A stretch of 64,000 bases of DNA from Colocasia esculenta (Eukaryota; Streptophyta; Magnoliopsida; Alismatales; Araceae). Each line of letters opens with the position of its first letter. Position 1 is the first letter of the stretch. Below the pieces are notes generated by a model that was not told where the DNA came from, did no database searches, and was given only the letters and a program-made list of their open reading frames with translations. The stretch spans positions 4,712,001-4,776,000 of the forward strand of contig CM024753.1 of assembly GCA_014218235.1 (NCBI GenBank), read 5' to 3'. Position numbers and translations under genes: made by a program. Shown here piece after piece: positions 37,901 to 51,800 of this stretch.

Positions 37901-40285
37901 TCCCCAGGTTGTGGATATGGGTGTCCGAACATCGCCGATATAGTCACCCCCTGCAGTTTATTCTCACCCCTTCAGCGAAAGAATTGGGCATAACTTTCCG
38001 CACGGGCATCGGAAACGCTTATGTGACCACAATTCGGAATCGGCACTCCGAGACGGTCTACAGGGCGCTGGTTTCGCGGAATTCCGTTTAGGGGCCAAAA
38101 TTCCCCCCCCGAAGCGTGTGTACTAGTACACTGACTATAGTACCCTCCGGTCGGACGCAGATATTTATTCGCGCGAGGGTCGGAACCGCCCGCGAGGCCC
38201 CAATTCAGAATCGACACTTCTACCCGGTCGATAAATGGTCGCATTCGTAGATTTCTGGTCCGGCTCCCAAATTCCTCTCCGGGAGCGCGGTCGCAGGCTG
38301 CCGATGTGATCGCATACGGACACCGCTTCGCTCAAACAGGCATAACTTTTCGCTCGGTTATCAGAGTCGCTTATAAGACCCCAATTCGGAATCGGCACTC
38401 AGAGGCGCTCGACGCTCCATTCTTGCCTCAGGAGATAAAACGTCGTTTCGGGGTCGAAAAACCTTCGTTTCGCACTCCGAAATTGTGATTCTACCCGACG
38501 ATCTCCCCTATTCCAAAGTTTTTTGGCCGTAGCGACTCCCTCGATTACGCGAATCGCTGACGGAGCCCACACGCGGAGCCGCCCAGTCACAGCGATCGGA
38601 AGTCGTGTTCAACTCGACGCGAGATCTCCTCCCCAGGTTGTGGATATGGGTGTCCGAACATCGCCGATATAGTCACCCCCTACGGTTTATTCCCACCCCT
38701 TCAATGGAAGAATTGGGCATAAATTTCCGCACGGGCATCGTAATCGCTTATGTGACCACAATTCCGAATCGGCACTCCGAGACGGTCGACAGGGCGTTGG
38801 TTTCGCGGAATTCCGTTCCGGGGTCAAAATTCACCACCCCCCCGGAGCGTGTGTACTAGTACACCGACTACAGTACCCTCCGGTCGGACGAAGATATTTA
38901 TTCGCCCGGGGGTCGGAACCGCACGCGAGGCCCCAATTCAGAATCGGCACTTCGACCCGGTCGGTAAATTGTCGCATTCGGAGATTTCCGGTCCGGCGCC
39001 CAAATTCCTCTCCTGGAGCCCGGTCGCAGGCTGCCGATGCGATCACATACGGACACCGCTTCGCTCAAACAGGCATTACTTTTCGCTCGGTTATCGGAAT
39101 CGCTTATAAGACCCCAATTCGGAATCGGCACTCAGAGGCGCTCGATGCCCCCTTATTGCCTCAGGCGATAAGACGTCGTTTTGGGGTCGAAAAATCTTCA
39201 TTTCGCACTCCGAAATTGCGATTCTAGCCGACGATCTCCCCTATTCCAAGGTTTTTTGGTCGTAGCGACTCCCTCGATTACGCGAATCGCTGGCGGAGCC
39301 CACACACAGAGCCGCCCAGTCACAACCATCGGAAGTCGTGTTCAACTCGACGCGAGATCTCCTCCCCAGGTCATGGATTTGGGTGCCCGAACATCGCCGA
39401 TATAGTCACCCCCTGCGGTTTATTCCCACCCCTTCAGCGAAAGAATTGGGCATAACTTTCCGCAAGGGCATCGGAATCGCTTATATGACCACAATCCGGA
39501 ATCGACACTCCGAGACGATGGACATGGCGCTAGTTTTGCGGAATTCCGTTCCGGGGCAAAAATTCCCGCCCGGAGCGTGTGTACTAGTACACCGACTGCC
39601 GTACCCTCCGGTCGGACGTGGATATTTATTCGCCCGGGGGTCGGAACCGCCCGCGAGGCCCCAATTCAGAATCGGAAATTCGACCCGGTCGGAAAATGGT
39701 CGCATTCGGAGATTTTCGGTCCAGCGCCCAAATTCCTCTCCCGGAGCGCGGTCGCAGACTGCCGATGCGATCGCATACGGACACCGCTTCGCTCAAACAG
39801 GCATAACTTTTTGCTCGGTTATCGGAATCGCTTATAAGACCCCAATTCGGAATCGGCACTCAGAGGCGCTCGACGCCCCCTTATTGCCTCAGTTGATAAG
39901 ACGTCGTTTCGGGGTCGAACAATCTTCGTTTCGCACACCGAAATTGCGATTCTATCCGATGATCTCCCCTATTCCAAGGTTTTTTGGCCGTAGTGACTCC
40001 CTCGATTATTCGAATCGCTGGCGGAGCCCACACGCGGAGCCACCCAGTCACAGCGATCGGAAGTCGTTTTCAACTCGACACGAGATGTCCTCCTCAGGTT
40101 GTGGATATGGGTGTCTGAACATCGCCGATATAGTCACCCCCTGCGGTTTATTCCCACCCCTTTAGCGGAAGAATTGGGCATAACATTCCGTACGGGCATC
40201 GGAATCGCTTATGTGACCACAATTCGGAATCGGCACTCCGAGATAGTCGACAGGGCACTGGTTTCGCGGAATTCCGTTCCAGGGC

Positions 40286-40400
40286 CAAAATTCCCCCCCC
40301 CGGAGCATGTGTACTAGTACACCGACTACCGTACCCTCCGGTCGGACGCAGATATTTATTCGCCGGAGCGGACGACAAAAATTTCCCCCGGAGCGTGTGT
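40286..40400 (+). repeat. Monomer with an internal partial duplication (about 90 bp)
   Basis: After TATTTATTCGCC at about 40364 the sequence changes to GGAGCGGACGACAAAAATTT and then enters a second C-tract plus GGAGCGTGTGTACTAG. The 14-bp palindrome therefore occurs twice, about 90 bp apart. Anchor spacing is 818 bp instead of 728. The join GGAGCGGACGAC is not found elsewhere in the monomer. Confidence 0.85.
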
Positions 40401-40698
40401 ACTAGTACATCGACTGCCGTACGCTCCGGTCGGACGCGGATATTTATTCGCCCGGGGGTCGGAATCGCCCGCGAGGCCCCAATTCAGAATCGGCACTTCG
40501 ACCCGGTCGGTAAATGGTCGCATTCAGAGATTTCCTGTCCGGCGCCCAAATTCCTCTTCGGGAGCGCGGTCGCATGCTGCCGATACGATCGCATACGGAC
40601 ACCGCTTCGCTCAAATAGGCATCACTTTTCGCTCGGTTAACGGAATCGCTTATAAGACCCAAATTTGGAATCGGCACTCAGAGGCGCTCGACCCTCCT

Positions 40699-40717
40699 TT
40701 ATTGCCTTAGGCAATAA
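40699..40717. other. Satellite stem-loop, TTATTGCC / GGCAATAA form
   Basis: TTATTGCCTTAGGCAATAA has perfect 8-bp arms. The same arms recur at 26027-26045 and 52071-52089 with centre TCA, and at 52798-52816 with centre TTG. The commonest form in the array, TTATTGCC/GGCGATAA, has one G-T type mismatch. Confidence 0.85.
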
Positions 40718-42339
40718 GACGTCGTTTCGGGGTAGAAAAACCTTCATTTCGCACTCCGAAATTGCGAATCTAGCGGACGATCTCCCCTATTCCAAAGTTT
40801 TTTGGCCGTAGCGACTCCCTCGATTACGCGAATCGATGACGGAGCCCACACGCGGAGCCGCCCAGTCACAGAGATCGGAAGTCGTGTTCAACTCGACGCG
40901 AGATCTCCTGCCCAGGTCGTGGATATGGGTGCCCGAACATCGCCGATATAGTCACCCCCTGCGGTTTATTCCCACCCCTTCAGCGAAAGACTTGGGCATA
41001 ACTTTCCGTACAGGCATCGGAATCGCTTTTGTGACCACAATTCGGAATCAGCACTCCGAGATGGTCGACAGGGCTCATGTTTCGCAGAATTACGTTTTGA
41101 GGCCAAAATTCCCCCCCGGAGCATGTGTAATAGTACACCGACGGCCGTACCCTCTGGTCGGACGCAGATATTTATTCGCCCAGGGGTCGGAACCGCCCGC
41201 GAGGACCCAATTCAGAATCAGCACTTTGACCCGGTCGGTAAATGGTCGCATTCGGAGATTTCCGGTCCGGCGCCCAAATTCCTCTCCGGGAGCACGGTTG
41301 CAGGCTGCCGATGCAATTTCATACGGACACCGCTTCGCTCAAACAGGCATAACCTTTCGCTCGGTTATCGTAATCGCTTATAAGACCCCAATTCGCAATC
41401 GGCACTCAGAGGCACTCGACACCCCTTTATTGCCTCAGGCGATAAGACGTCGTTTCGGGGTCGAAAAACCCTCGTTTTGCACTCCGAAATTACGATTCTA
41501 GCCGACGATCTCCCCTATTCCAACGTTTTTTTGGCCGTAGGGTCTCCCTCGATTACGAGAATCGCTGGCGGAGCCGACACGCGGAGCCGCTCAGTCACAG
41601 CGATCGGAAGTCGTGTTCAACTCGACGCGAGATCTCCTCCCCAGGTCGTGGATATGGGTGTCCGAACATCGCCAATATAGTTACCCCCTGCGGTTTATTC
41701 CCACCCCTTCAGCGGAAGAATTGGGCATAACTTTCCGCACGGGCATCGGAATCGCTTATGTGACCACATTTCGGAATCGGCACTCCGAGACGGTCGACAG
41801 GGCTCTGGTTTCGCGGAATTCCGTTCCACAGCGATAATTCCCCCCGGAGCGTGTGTACTAGTACACCGACTGCCGTACGCTCCGGTCGGACGCGGATATT
41901 TATTCGCTCGGGGTTCGGAACCGCCCGCGAGGCCCCAATTCAGAATCGGCACTTCAACCCGGTCGGTAAATGGTAAAATTCGTAGATTTCCGGTCCGGCG
42001 CCCAAATTCCTCTTCGGGAGCGCGGTCGCAGGTTGCCGATGTGATCGCATACGGACACCGCTTCGCTCAAACAGGCATCACTTTTCGCTCGGTTATCGGA
42101 ATCGCTTATAAGACACCAATTCGGAATCGGCACTCAGAGGCGCTCGACGCTCCCTTATTGCCTCAGGCGATAAGACGTCATTTCGGGGTTGAAAAACCTT
42201 CATTTTGCACTCCGAAATTGCGAATCTAGCGGACGATCTCCCCTATTCCAAAGTTATTTGGCCGTAGCGACTCCCTCGATTACGCGAATCGATGACGGAG
42301 CCCACACGCGGAGCCGCCCAGTCATAGAGATCGGAAGTC

Positions 42340-42869
42340 GTGTTCAACTCGATGAGAGATCTCCTCCCCAGGTCGTGGATATGGGTGCCCGAACATCGCC
42401 GATAAAGTCACCCTCTGCGGTTCATTCCCACCCCTTCAGCGAAAGAATTGGGCATAACTTTCCGTACAGGCATCGGAATCGCTTATGTGACCACAATTCG
42501 GAATCAGCACTACGAGATCGTCGACAGGGCTCATGTTTCGCAGAATTACGTTTTGAGGCCAAAATTCCCACCCGGAGCGTGTGTACTAGTACACCAACTG
42601 TCGTACCCTCCGGTCGGACGCGGATATTTATTCGCCCGGGGGTCGGAACCGCCTACGAGGCCCCAATTCAGAATCAGTACTTCAACCCGGTCGGTAAATG
42701 GTCGCATTCGGAGATTTCCGTCCGGCGCCCAAATTCCTTTCCGGGAGCGCGTTTCTAGCCGACGATCTCCCCTATTCCATGGTTTTTTTTGCCGTAGCGT
42801 CTCCCTCGATTACGAGAATCGCTGGCGGAGCCGACACGCGGAGCCGCCCAGTCACAGCTATCGGAAGTC
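42340..42869 (+). repeat. Truncated monomer (about 198 bp deleted)
   Basis: At about 42751, TTCCGGGAGCGCG runs straight into TTTCTAGCCGACG, removing the ATGCGATCGCAT region, subunit C and the stem-loop. The following monomer is in phase. Confidence 0.87.
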
Positions 42870-43524
42870 GTGTTCAACTCGACGCGAGATCTCCTCCCCA
42901 GGTCGTGGATATGGGTGTCCGAACATCGCCAATATAGTTACCCCCTGCGGTTTATTCCCACCCCTTCAGCGGAAGAATTGGGCATAACTTTCCGCACGGG
43001 CATCGGAATCGCTTATGTGACCACAATTCGGAATCGGCACTCCGAGACGGTCGACAGGGTACTGGTTTTACGGAATTCCGTTCCATGGCAAAAATTCCCC
43101 CCGGAGCGTGTGTACTAGTACACCGACTGCCGTACGCTCCGGTCGGACGCAAATATTTATTCGCTCGGGGGTCGGAACCTCCCGCGAGGCCCCAATTCAG
43201 AATTGGCACTTCGACCCGGTCGGTAAATGGTCGCATTCGTAGATTTCTGGTCCGACGCCCAAATTCCTTTCGCTCGGTTATCGGAATCGCTTTTAAGACC
43301 CCAATTCGAAATCGGCACTCGGAGGCGCTCGACGCCCCCTTATTGCCTCAGTCGATAAGACGTCGTTTCGGGGTTGAAAAATCTTCGTTTCGAAATCCGA
43401 AATTGCGATTCTAGCCGACGATCTCCCCTATTCCAAGAGTTTTTGGCCGTAGCGACTCCCTCGATTACGCGAATCGATGACGGAGCCCACACGTAGAGCC
43501 ACCCAGTCACAGCGATCAGAAGTC
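42870..43524 (+). repeat. Truncated monomer (about 73 bp deleted)
   Basis: CCCAAATTCCT joins TTCGCTCGGTTATCGG at about 43269. The palindrome ATGCGATCGCAT and the start of subunit C are lost. It directly follows another truncated monomer. Confidence 0.85.
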
Positions 43525-46500
43525 ATGATCAACTCGACGCGAGATCTCCTCCCCAGGTCGTGGTATGGACGCCCGAACATCGCCGATATAGTCACCCCCT
43601 GCAGTTTATTCCCACCCCTTCAGCGAAAGAATTGGGCATAACTTTCCGCTCGGGCATCGAAATCGCTTATGTGACCACAATTAGGAATCGGCACTCCGAG
43701 ATGGTCGACAGGGCGCTGGTTTCACGGAATTCCGTTCAGCGGCAAAAATCCCCCCCGGAGCGTGTGTACTAGTACACCGTCTACCGTACCCTCTGGTCGG
43801 ACACAGATATTTATTCGCCCGTGGGTCGGAACCGCCTGCGAGGCCCCAATTCAGAATCGGCACTTCGACCCGGTCGGTAAATGGTCGCATTCGGAGATTT
43901 CCGGTCCGGCGCCCAAATTCCTCTCCGGGAGCGCGGTCGCAGGCTGCCGATGCGATTGCATACGGACACTGCTTCGCTCAAACAGGCATAACTTTTTGCT
44001 CGGTTATCGAAATCGCTTATAAGACCCCAATTCGGAATCGTCACTCAGAGGGGCTCGACGCCCCCTTATTGCCTTTGGCGATAAGACGTCATTTCGGGGT
44101 CGAAAAACCTTCATTTCGCACTCCAAAATTGCGATTCTAGCCGACGATCTCCTCTATTCCAAGGTTTTTTTGGCCGAAGCGACTCCCTCGGTTACGCGAA
44201 TCGTTGGCGGAGCCCACACGCGGAGCCGCCCAGTCACAGCGATCGGAAGTCGTGTTCAACTCGACACGAGATCTCCTCCCCAGGTCGTGGATATGGGTGT
44301 CCGAACATCGACAATATAGTCACCCCCTGCGGTTTATGCACACCCCTTCTGCGGAAGAATTGGGTATAACTTTCAGCACGGGCATCGGAATCACTTTTGT
44401 GACCACAATTCGGAATCGGCACTCCGATAGGGCGCTGGTTTCGCAGAATTCCGTTCCGTGGCAAAAATTCTCCCCCCCCCCCCCGGAGCGTGTGTACTAG
44501 TACACCGACTGTCGTACGCTCCGGTAGGACGTGGATACTTATTCGCCCGGGGGTCGGAACCGCCCGCGAGGCCCCAATTCATAATCGGCACTTCAACCCG
44601 GTCGGTAAATGGTCGCATTCGGAGATTTCCGGTCCGGCACCCAAATTCCTCTTCGGGAGCGCGGTCGCACGCTGCCGATGCGATCGCATACGGACACTGC
44701 ATCGCTCAAATAGGCATCACTTTTCGCTCGGTTATCGGAATCGCTTATAAGACCCCAATTCGGAATCAGCACTCAGAGGCGCTCGATGCTCCCTTATTGC
44801 CTCAGGCAATAAGATGTCGTTTCGGGGTTGAAAAACCTTCATTTTGCACTCCGAAATTGCGATTCTAGCCGACGATCTCCCATATTCCAAGGTTTTTTGG
44901 CCGTAGCGACTCCCTCGATTACGCGAATCGATGACGGAGCCCACACGCGGAGCCACCCAGTCACAGCGATCGGAAGTCGTGTTCAACTCGACACGAGATC
45001 TCCTCCCCAAGTTGTGGATATGCGTGTCCGAACATCGCCGATATAGTCACCCCCTGCGGTTTATTCCCACCCCTTCAGCGGAAGAATTGGGCATAACTTT
45101 CCGTACGGGCATCGGAATCGCTTATGTGACTACAATTCGGAATCGGCATTCCGAGACGGTCGACAGGGTGCTGGTTTCGCAGAATTCCGTTCCAGGGCCA
45201 AAATTCCCCCCCTGAGCGTGTGTACTAGTATACCGACTACCGTACCCTCCGGCCGGACGCAGATATTTATTCGACCGGGGATCGAAACCGCCCGCGAGGC
45301 CCCAATTCAGAATCGGCACTTCGAACCGGTCGGTAAATGGTCGCATTAGGAGATTTCTGGTCCGGCGCCCAAATTCCTCTCCTAGAGCGCGGTCGCAGGC
45401 TGCCGATGCGATCACAAACGGACACCGCTTCGCTCAAACAGGCATAATTTTTCGCTCGGTTATCTAAATCGCTTATAAGACCCCAATTCACAAACGGCAC
45501 TCAGAGGCACTCGACGCCCCCTTATTGCCTCAGGCGATAAGACGTCGTTTCAGGGTCGAAAAACCTTCGTTTTGCACTTCGTAATTACGGTTCTAGCCGA
45601 CGATCTCCCCTATTCCAAGATTTTTTTGGCCGTAGCGACTCCCTCGATTATGCGAATCGCTGGCGGAGTCCACACACGGAGCCACCCAGTCACAGCGATC
45701 GGAAGTCTTGTTCAACTCGACACGAGATCTCCTCCCCAGGTCGTGGATATGGGTGTCCGAACATCGCCGATATAGTCACCCCCTACGGCTTATTCCCACC
45801 CCTTCAGCGGAAGAATTGGGCATAACTTTCCGCACGGACATCGGAATCGCTTATGTGACCACAATTCGGAATCGGCACTCCGAGACGGTCGACAGGGCGC
45901 TGGTTTTGCGGAATTCCGTTCCGGGGCCAAAATTCCCCCCTGGAGCATGTGTACTAGTACACCGACTACCGTACCCTCCGGTCGGACGCAGATATTTATT
46001 CGCACGGGGGTTGGAACAGCCCGCGATGCCCCAATTCAGAATCGGCACTTCGACCCAGTCGGTAAATTGTCACATTCGGAGATTTCCGGTCCGGCGCCCA
46101 AATTCCTCTCCGGGAGCGCGGTCGCAGGCTGCCGATGCGATCCCATACGGACACCGCTTCGCTCAAACATGCATAACTTTTCGCTCGGTTATCGGAATCG
46201 CTTATAAGACCCCAATTCGGAATCGGCACTCTGAGGCGCTCGACGCTCCCTTATTGCCTCAGGCGATAAGACGTCGTTTCGGGGTCGAAAAATCTTCATT
46301 TCGCACTCCGAAATTGCTATTCTAGCCGACGATCTTCCGTATTCCAAGGTTTTTTGGCCGTAGCGACTCCCTCGATTACGCGAATCGATGGCGGAGCCCA
46401 CACGTGGAGCCGCCCAGTCACAGCGATCGGAAGTCGTGTTCAACTCGACGCGAGATCTCCTCCCCAGGTCGTGGATATGGGCGTCCGAACATTGCCGATA

Positions 46501-48840
46501 TAGTCACCCCCTGCGGTTTATTCCCACCCCTTCAGCGGAAGAATTGGGCATAACTTTCCGCACGGGCATCGGAATCACTTATGTGACCACAATTCGGAAT
46601 TGGCACTCCGAGACGGTCGACAGGGCGCAGGTTTCGCGAAATTCCATTCCACGGCAAAAATTCCCCCCGGAGCGTGTGTACTACTACACCGACAGCCGTA
46701 CGCTCCGGTCGGATGCATATATTTATTCGCACGGGGGTTGGAACAGCCCGCGATGCCCCAATTCAGAATCGGCACTTCGACCCGGTCGGTAAATGGTCGC
46801 ATTCGGTGATTTCCGGCACGGCGCCGAAATTCCTCTTCGGGAGCGCTGTCGCAGGTTGCCGATGCGATCGCATACGGACACCGCTTCACTCAAACAGGCA
46901 TAACTTTTCGCTCGGTTATCGGAATCGCTTATAAAACCCGAATTCGGAATCGGCACTCAGAGGCGCTCGATGCCCACTTATTGCCTCAGGCGATAAGACG
47001 TCGTTTTGGGGTCGAAAAACCTTCATTTCGCACTCTGAAATTGCGATTCCAGCCGACGATCTCCCATATTCCAAGGTTTTTTTGGCGGTAGCGACTCCCT
47101 CGATTACGTGAATCGCTAGCGGAGCCCACACGCGAAGCCGCCCAATCACAGCGATCAGAAGTCGTGTTCAACTCCATGCGAGATCTCCTCTCCAGGTCGT
47201 GGATATGGGTGCCCGAACATCGCCGATATAGTCACCACCTGCGGTTTATTCCCACCCCTTCAGTGAAAGACTTAGGCATAACTTTCCGCACGGGCATCGG
47301 AATCACTTATGTGACCAAAATTCGGAATCGGCACTCCGAGATGGTCGACAGGGTGCTGCTTTCGCGGAATTCCGTTTCGCGGCAAAAATTCCCCCCCCCC
47401 CCCCCCCGAAGCGTGTGTAGTAGTACACCGACTGCCGTACCCTCCGGTCGGACACGGATATTTATTCGCCCGGGAGTCAAAACCGCCCGCGAGGCCCCAA
47501 TTCAGAATCGACACTTCTACCTGGTCGGTAGATGGTCGCATTCGGAGATTTCCGGTCCGGCGCCCAAATTCCTCTCTGGGAGCGCGGTCGCAGGCTGTCG
47601 ATGCGATCACATACGGACACCGCTTCGCTCACACAGGCATAACTTTTCGCTCGGTTATCAGAATCGCTTATAAGACCCCAATTCGGAATCGGTACTCATA
47701 GGCGCTCCACGCCCACTTATTGCCTCAGGCGATAAGACGTCATTTCGGGGTCGAAAAACCTTCGTTTCGCACTGCAAAATTGCGATTCTAGCCGTCGATC
47801 TCCCATATTCCAAGGTTTTTGGCCGTAGCAACTCCCTCGATTACGCGAATCGCTGGCAGAGCCCACACGCGGAGCCGCCCAGTCACAGCGATCGGAAGTT
47901 GTGTTCAACTCGACGTGAGATCTCCTCCCCAGGTCGTGGATATGTGTGCCCGAACATCGCCGATATAGTCACCCCCTGCGGCTTATTCCCACCCCTTTAG
48001 CAGAAGAATTGGGCATAACTTTCCGCACGGGCATCAGAATCGCTTATGTGACCACAATTCGGAATCGGCACTCCGAGACAGTCGACAGGGCGCTAGTTTC
48101 GTGGAATTCTATTCCGGGGCCAAAATTCCCCCCCGGTACACTGACTGTCGTACCCTCCGGTCGGACGTGGATATTTATTCGCCTGGGGTCGGAACCGCCC
48201 GCGACTCCCCAATTCAGAATCGACACTTCGACCCGGTCGGTAATTGGTCGCATTCGGAGATTTCCGGTCCGGCGCCCAAATTCCTCACCGGGAGCTCGGT
48301 CGCAGGATGTCGATGAGATCGCACACGGACACCACTTCGCTCAAATAGGCATAACTTTTCGCTCGGTTATCGGAATCACATATAAGACCCCAATTCGGAA
48401 TCGGCACTTAGAGGCGCTCGACGCCCCCTTATTGCCTTACGCGATAAGACGTCGTTTTGGCGTCGAAAAATCTTCGTTTCGCACTCCAAAAATGCGATTC
48501 TATCTGACGATCTCCCTTATTCAAAGGTTTTTTGGCCGTAGCGACTCCATCGATTACGCGAATCGCTGGCAGTGCCCACACGCGGAGCCGCCCAGTCACA
48601 GCGAACGGAAGTCGTGTTCGACTCGATGCGAGATCTCCTCCCCAGGTCGTGGATATGAGTGCCCGAACATCGTCGATATAGTCACCCCCTGCGGTTTATT
48701 CCCACCACTTCAGCGGAAGAATTGGGCATAACTTTCCGCACGGGCATCGGAATCGCTTATGTTACCACTATTCGGAATCAGCACTCCAAGACGATCGACA
48801 GTGCGCTGGTTTCGTGGAATTCTATTCTGGGGCCAAAATT

Positions 48841-48858
48841 CCCCCCCCCCCCCCCCCC
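48841..48858 (+). repeat. Uninterrupted C18 tract
   Basis: The longest pure C run in the window, at the usual C-tract position of the monomer anchored at 48614. The other strand is a G18 run. Confidence 0.9.
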
Positions 48859-51800
48859 AGAGCGTGTGTACTAGTACACCGACTGTTGTACCCTCCGATC
48901 GGACGAAGATATTTATTCGCCCGGGTGTCGGAACCGCCCGCGAGGCCCCAATTCAGAATCGGCACTTTGACCCGGTCGGTAAATGGTCTCATTCGGAGAT
49001 TTCCGGTCCGGCGCCCAAATTCCTCTCCGGGAGCGCGGTCGCAGGCTGCCGATACGATCGCACACGGACACCGCTTCGCTCAAACAGGCATAACTTTTCG
49101 CTCGGTTATCGGAATCGCTTATAAGACCCAAATTCGGAATCGGCACTCAGAGGTGCTCGATGCCCCCTTATTGCCTTACGCGATAAGACGTCATTTCAGA
49201 ATCGAAAAACCTTCGTTTCGCATTCCGAAATTGGGATTCTAGCCGACGATCTCCCCTCTTCCAAGGTTTTTTGGCCGTAGCGACTCCCCCGATTACGCGA
49301 ATCGCTGGCAAAGCCCACACGCGGAGCCGCCCAGTCACAGCGATCAGAAGTCGTGTTCAACTCGACGCGAGATCTCCTCCCCAGGTCGTGGATATGGGTG
49401 CCCGAACATCGCCGATATAGTCACCCCCTGCGGTTTATTCCCACTCCTTCAGTGGAAGAATTGGGCATAACTTTCCGCACGGGCATCGGAATCGCTTATG
49501 TGACCACAATTCGGAATCGGCACTCCGAGACGGTCGACAGGGCGCTGGTTTCGCGGAATTCTTTTTCGGGGCCAAATTCCCCCCCCCCCCCCCTGGAGCG
49601 TGTGTACTAGTAGACCGACTGCCGTACCCTCCGGTCGGACGCGAATATTTATTCGCCCGGGGGTCGGAACCGCCCGCGAGGCCCCAATTCAGAATCGGCA
49701 CTTCGACCCGGTCGGTAAATGGTCGCATTCAGAGATTTTCGGTCAGGCGCCCAACATCCTCTCCGGGAGCGCGGTCGCAGGCTGCCGAAGCGATCGCATA
49801 CGGACACCGCTTCGCTCAAACATGCATAACTTTTCACTCGGTTATCGGAATCGCTAGAAAGACCCCAATTCGGAATCAGCACATAGAGGCGCTCGACGCC
49901 CCCTTATTTCCTCAGGCGATAAGACGTCATTTCGACATCAAAAAACCTTTGTTTCGCACTCCGAAATTGTGATTCTAGCCGACGATCTCCCCAATTCCAA
50001 GGTTTTTTAGCCGTAGTGACTCCCTCGATTACGCGAATTACTGGCGGAGCCCACACGCGGAGCTACCCAGTCACAGCAATTGGAAGTCGTGTTCAACTCG
50101 ACGCGAGATCTCCTCCCCAGGTCATGGATATTGGTGCCCGAACATCGCCGATATAGTCACCCCCTGCGGTTTATTCCCACCCCTTCAGCGAAAGAATTGG
50201 GCATAACTTTCCGCACGGGCATCGGAATCACTTATGTGACCACAATTCAGAATCGGCACTTCGAGACGGTCGACAGGGCGCTTGTTTCGCGGAATTCCAT
50301 TCCGCGGCAAAAATTCCCCGTGGAGCGTGTGTACTAGTACACCGACTGCCGTACCCTCCGGTCGGACGTGGATATTTATTCGCCCGGGGGTCGGAACCGC
50401 CTGCGAGGCCCCAATTCAGAATCGGCACTTTGACCCGGTCGGTAAATGGTCGCATTCGGAGATTTCCGGTCCGGCGCCCAAATTCCTCTCCGGGAGCGCG
50501 GTCGCAAGCTGCCGATGTGATCGCATACGGACACCGCTTCGCTCAAAGAGGCATAACTTTTCGCTCTGTTATCGGAATCGCTTATAAGACCCCAATTCAG
50601 AATCGGCACTCAGAGCCGCTCGACGCCCCCTTATAGCCTCAGGCGAAAAGAAATCGTTTCAGGGTCGAAAAATCTTCGTTTCGCACTATGAAATTGTGAT
50701 TCTAGCTGACGATCTCCCCTATTCCACGGTTTTTTGGCCGTAGCGACGCCCTCGATGACGCGAATCGCTGGTGGAGCCCACACACGGAGCTGCCCAGTCA
50801 CAGCGATCGGAAGTCGTGTTCAACACGACGCGAGATCTCCTCCCCAGGTCGTGGATATGGGTGCCCGAACATCACCGATATAGACACCCCCTGCGGTTTA
50901 TTCCCACCCCTTCAGCGGAAGAATTGGGCATCACTTTTCGCACGGGCATCGAAATCGCTTAAGTGACCACAATTCGGAATCGGCACTCCGAGACGGTCGA
51001 CAGGGCACTGGTTTCGCGGAATTCTGTTCCGGGGTAAAAATCCCACCAGTACACCGACTGCCGTACCCTCCGGTAGGACGCAGATATTTATTCGCCCGGG
51101 GGTCGGAACCGCCCGCGAGGCCCCAATTCAGAATCGGCACTTCAACCAGTTCGGTAAATGGTCGCATTCGGAGATTTCCCGTCCGGCGCCCAAATTCCTC
51201 ACTGGGAGCGCGTGCGCAGGCAGCAGATGCGATCGCATACGGACACCGCTTCGCTCAAACAGTCATAAGTTTTCGCTCGGTTATCGGAATCGCTTATAAG
51301 ACCCCAATTCGGAATCGGCACTAAGAGGCACTCGACGCCGCCTTATTGCCTCTGGCGATAAGACGTCGTTTCAGGGTCGAAAAACCTTCGTTTCTCACTC
51401 CGAAATTGTGATTCTATCCGACGATCTCTTCTATTCCAAGGTTTTTTGGCCGTAGCGACTCCCTCGATTACGCAAATCGCTGGCGGTGCCCACACGCGGA
51501 GCCGCCCAGTCACAGCGATCGGAAGTCGTGTTCAACTCGACGCGAGATCTCCTCCCCAGGTCGTGGATATGGGTGTCCGAACATCGCCGATATAGTAAAC
51601 CCCTGCGGTTTATTCCCACCCCTTCAGCGGAAGAATTGGGCATAACATTCCGCACGGGGATCGGAATCGCTTATGTGACCACAATTCGGAATCGGCACTC
51701 CGAGACGGTCTACAGGGCGCTGGTTTCGCGGAATTCTATTTCGGGGCCAAAATTCCCCCTCGGAGCGTGTGTACTAGTATACCAACTGCCGTACCCTCCG

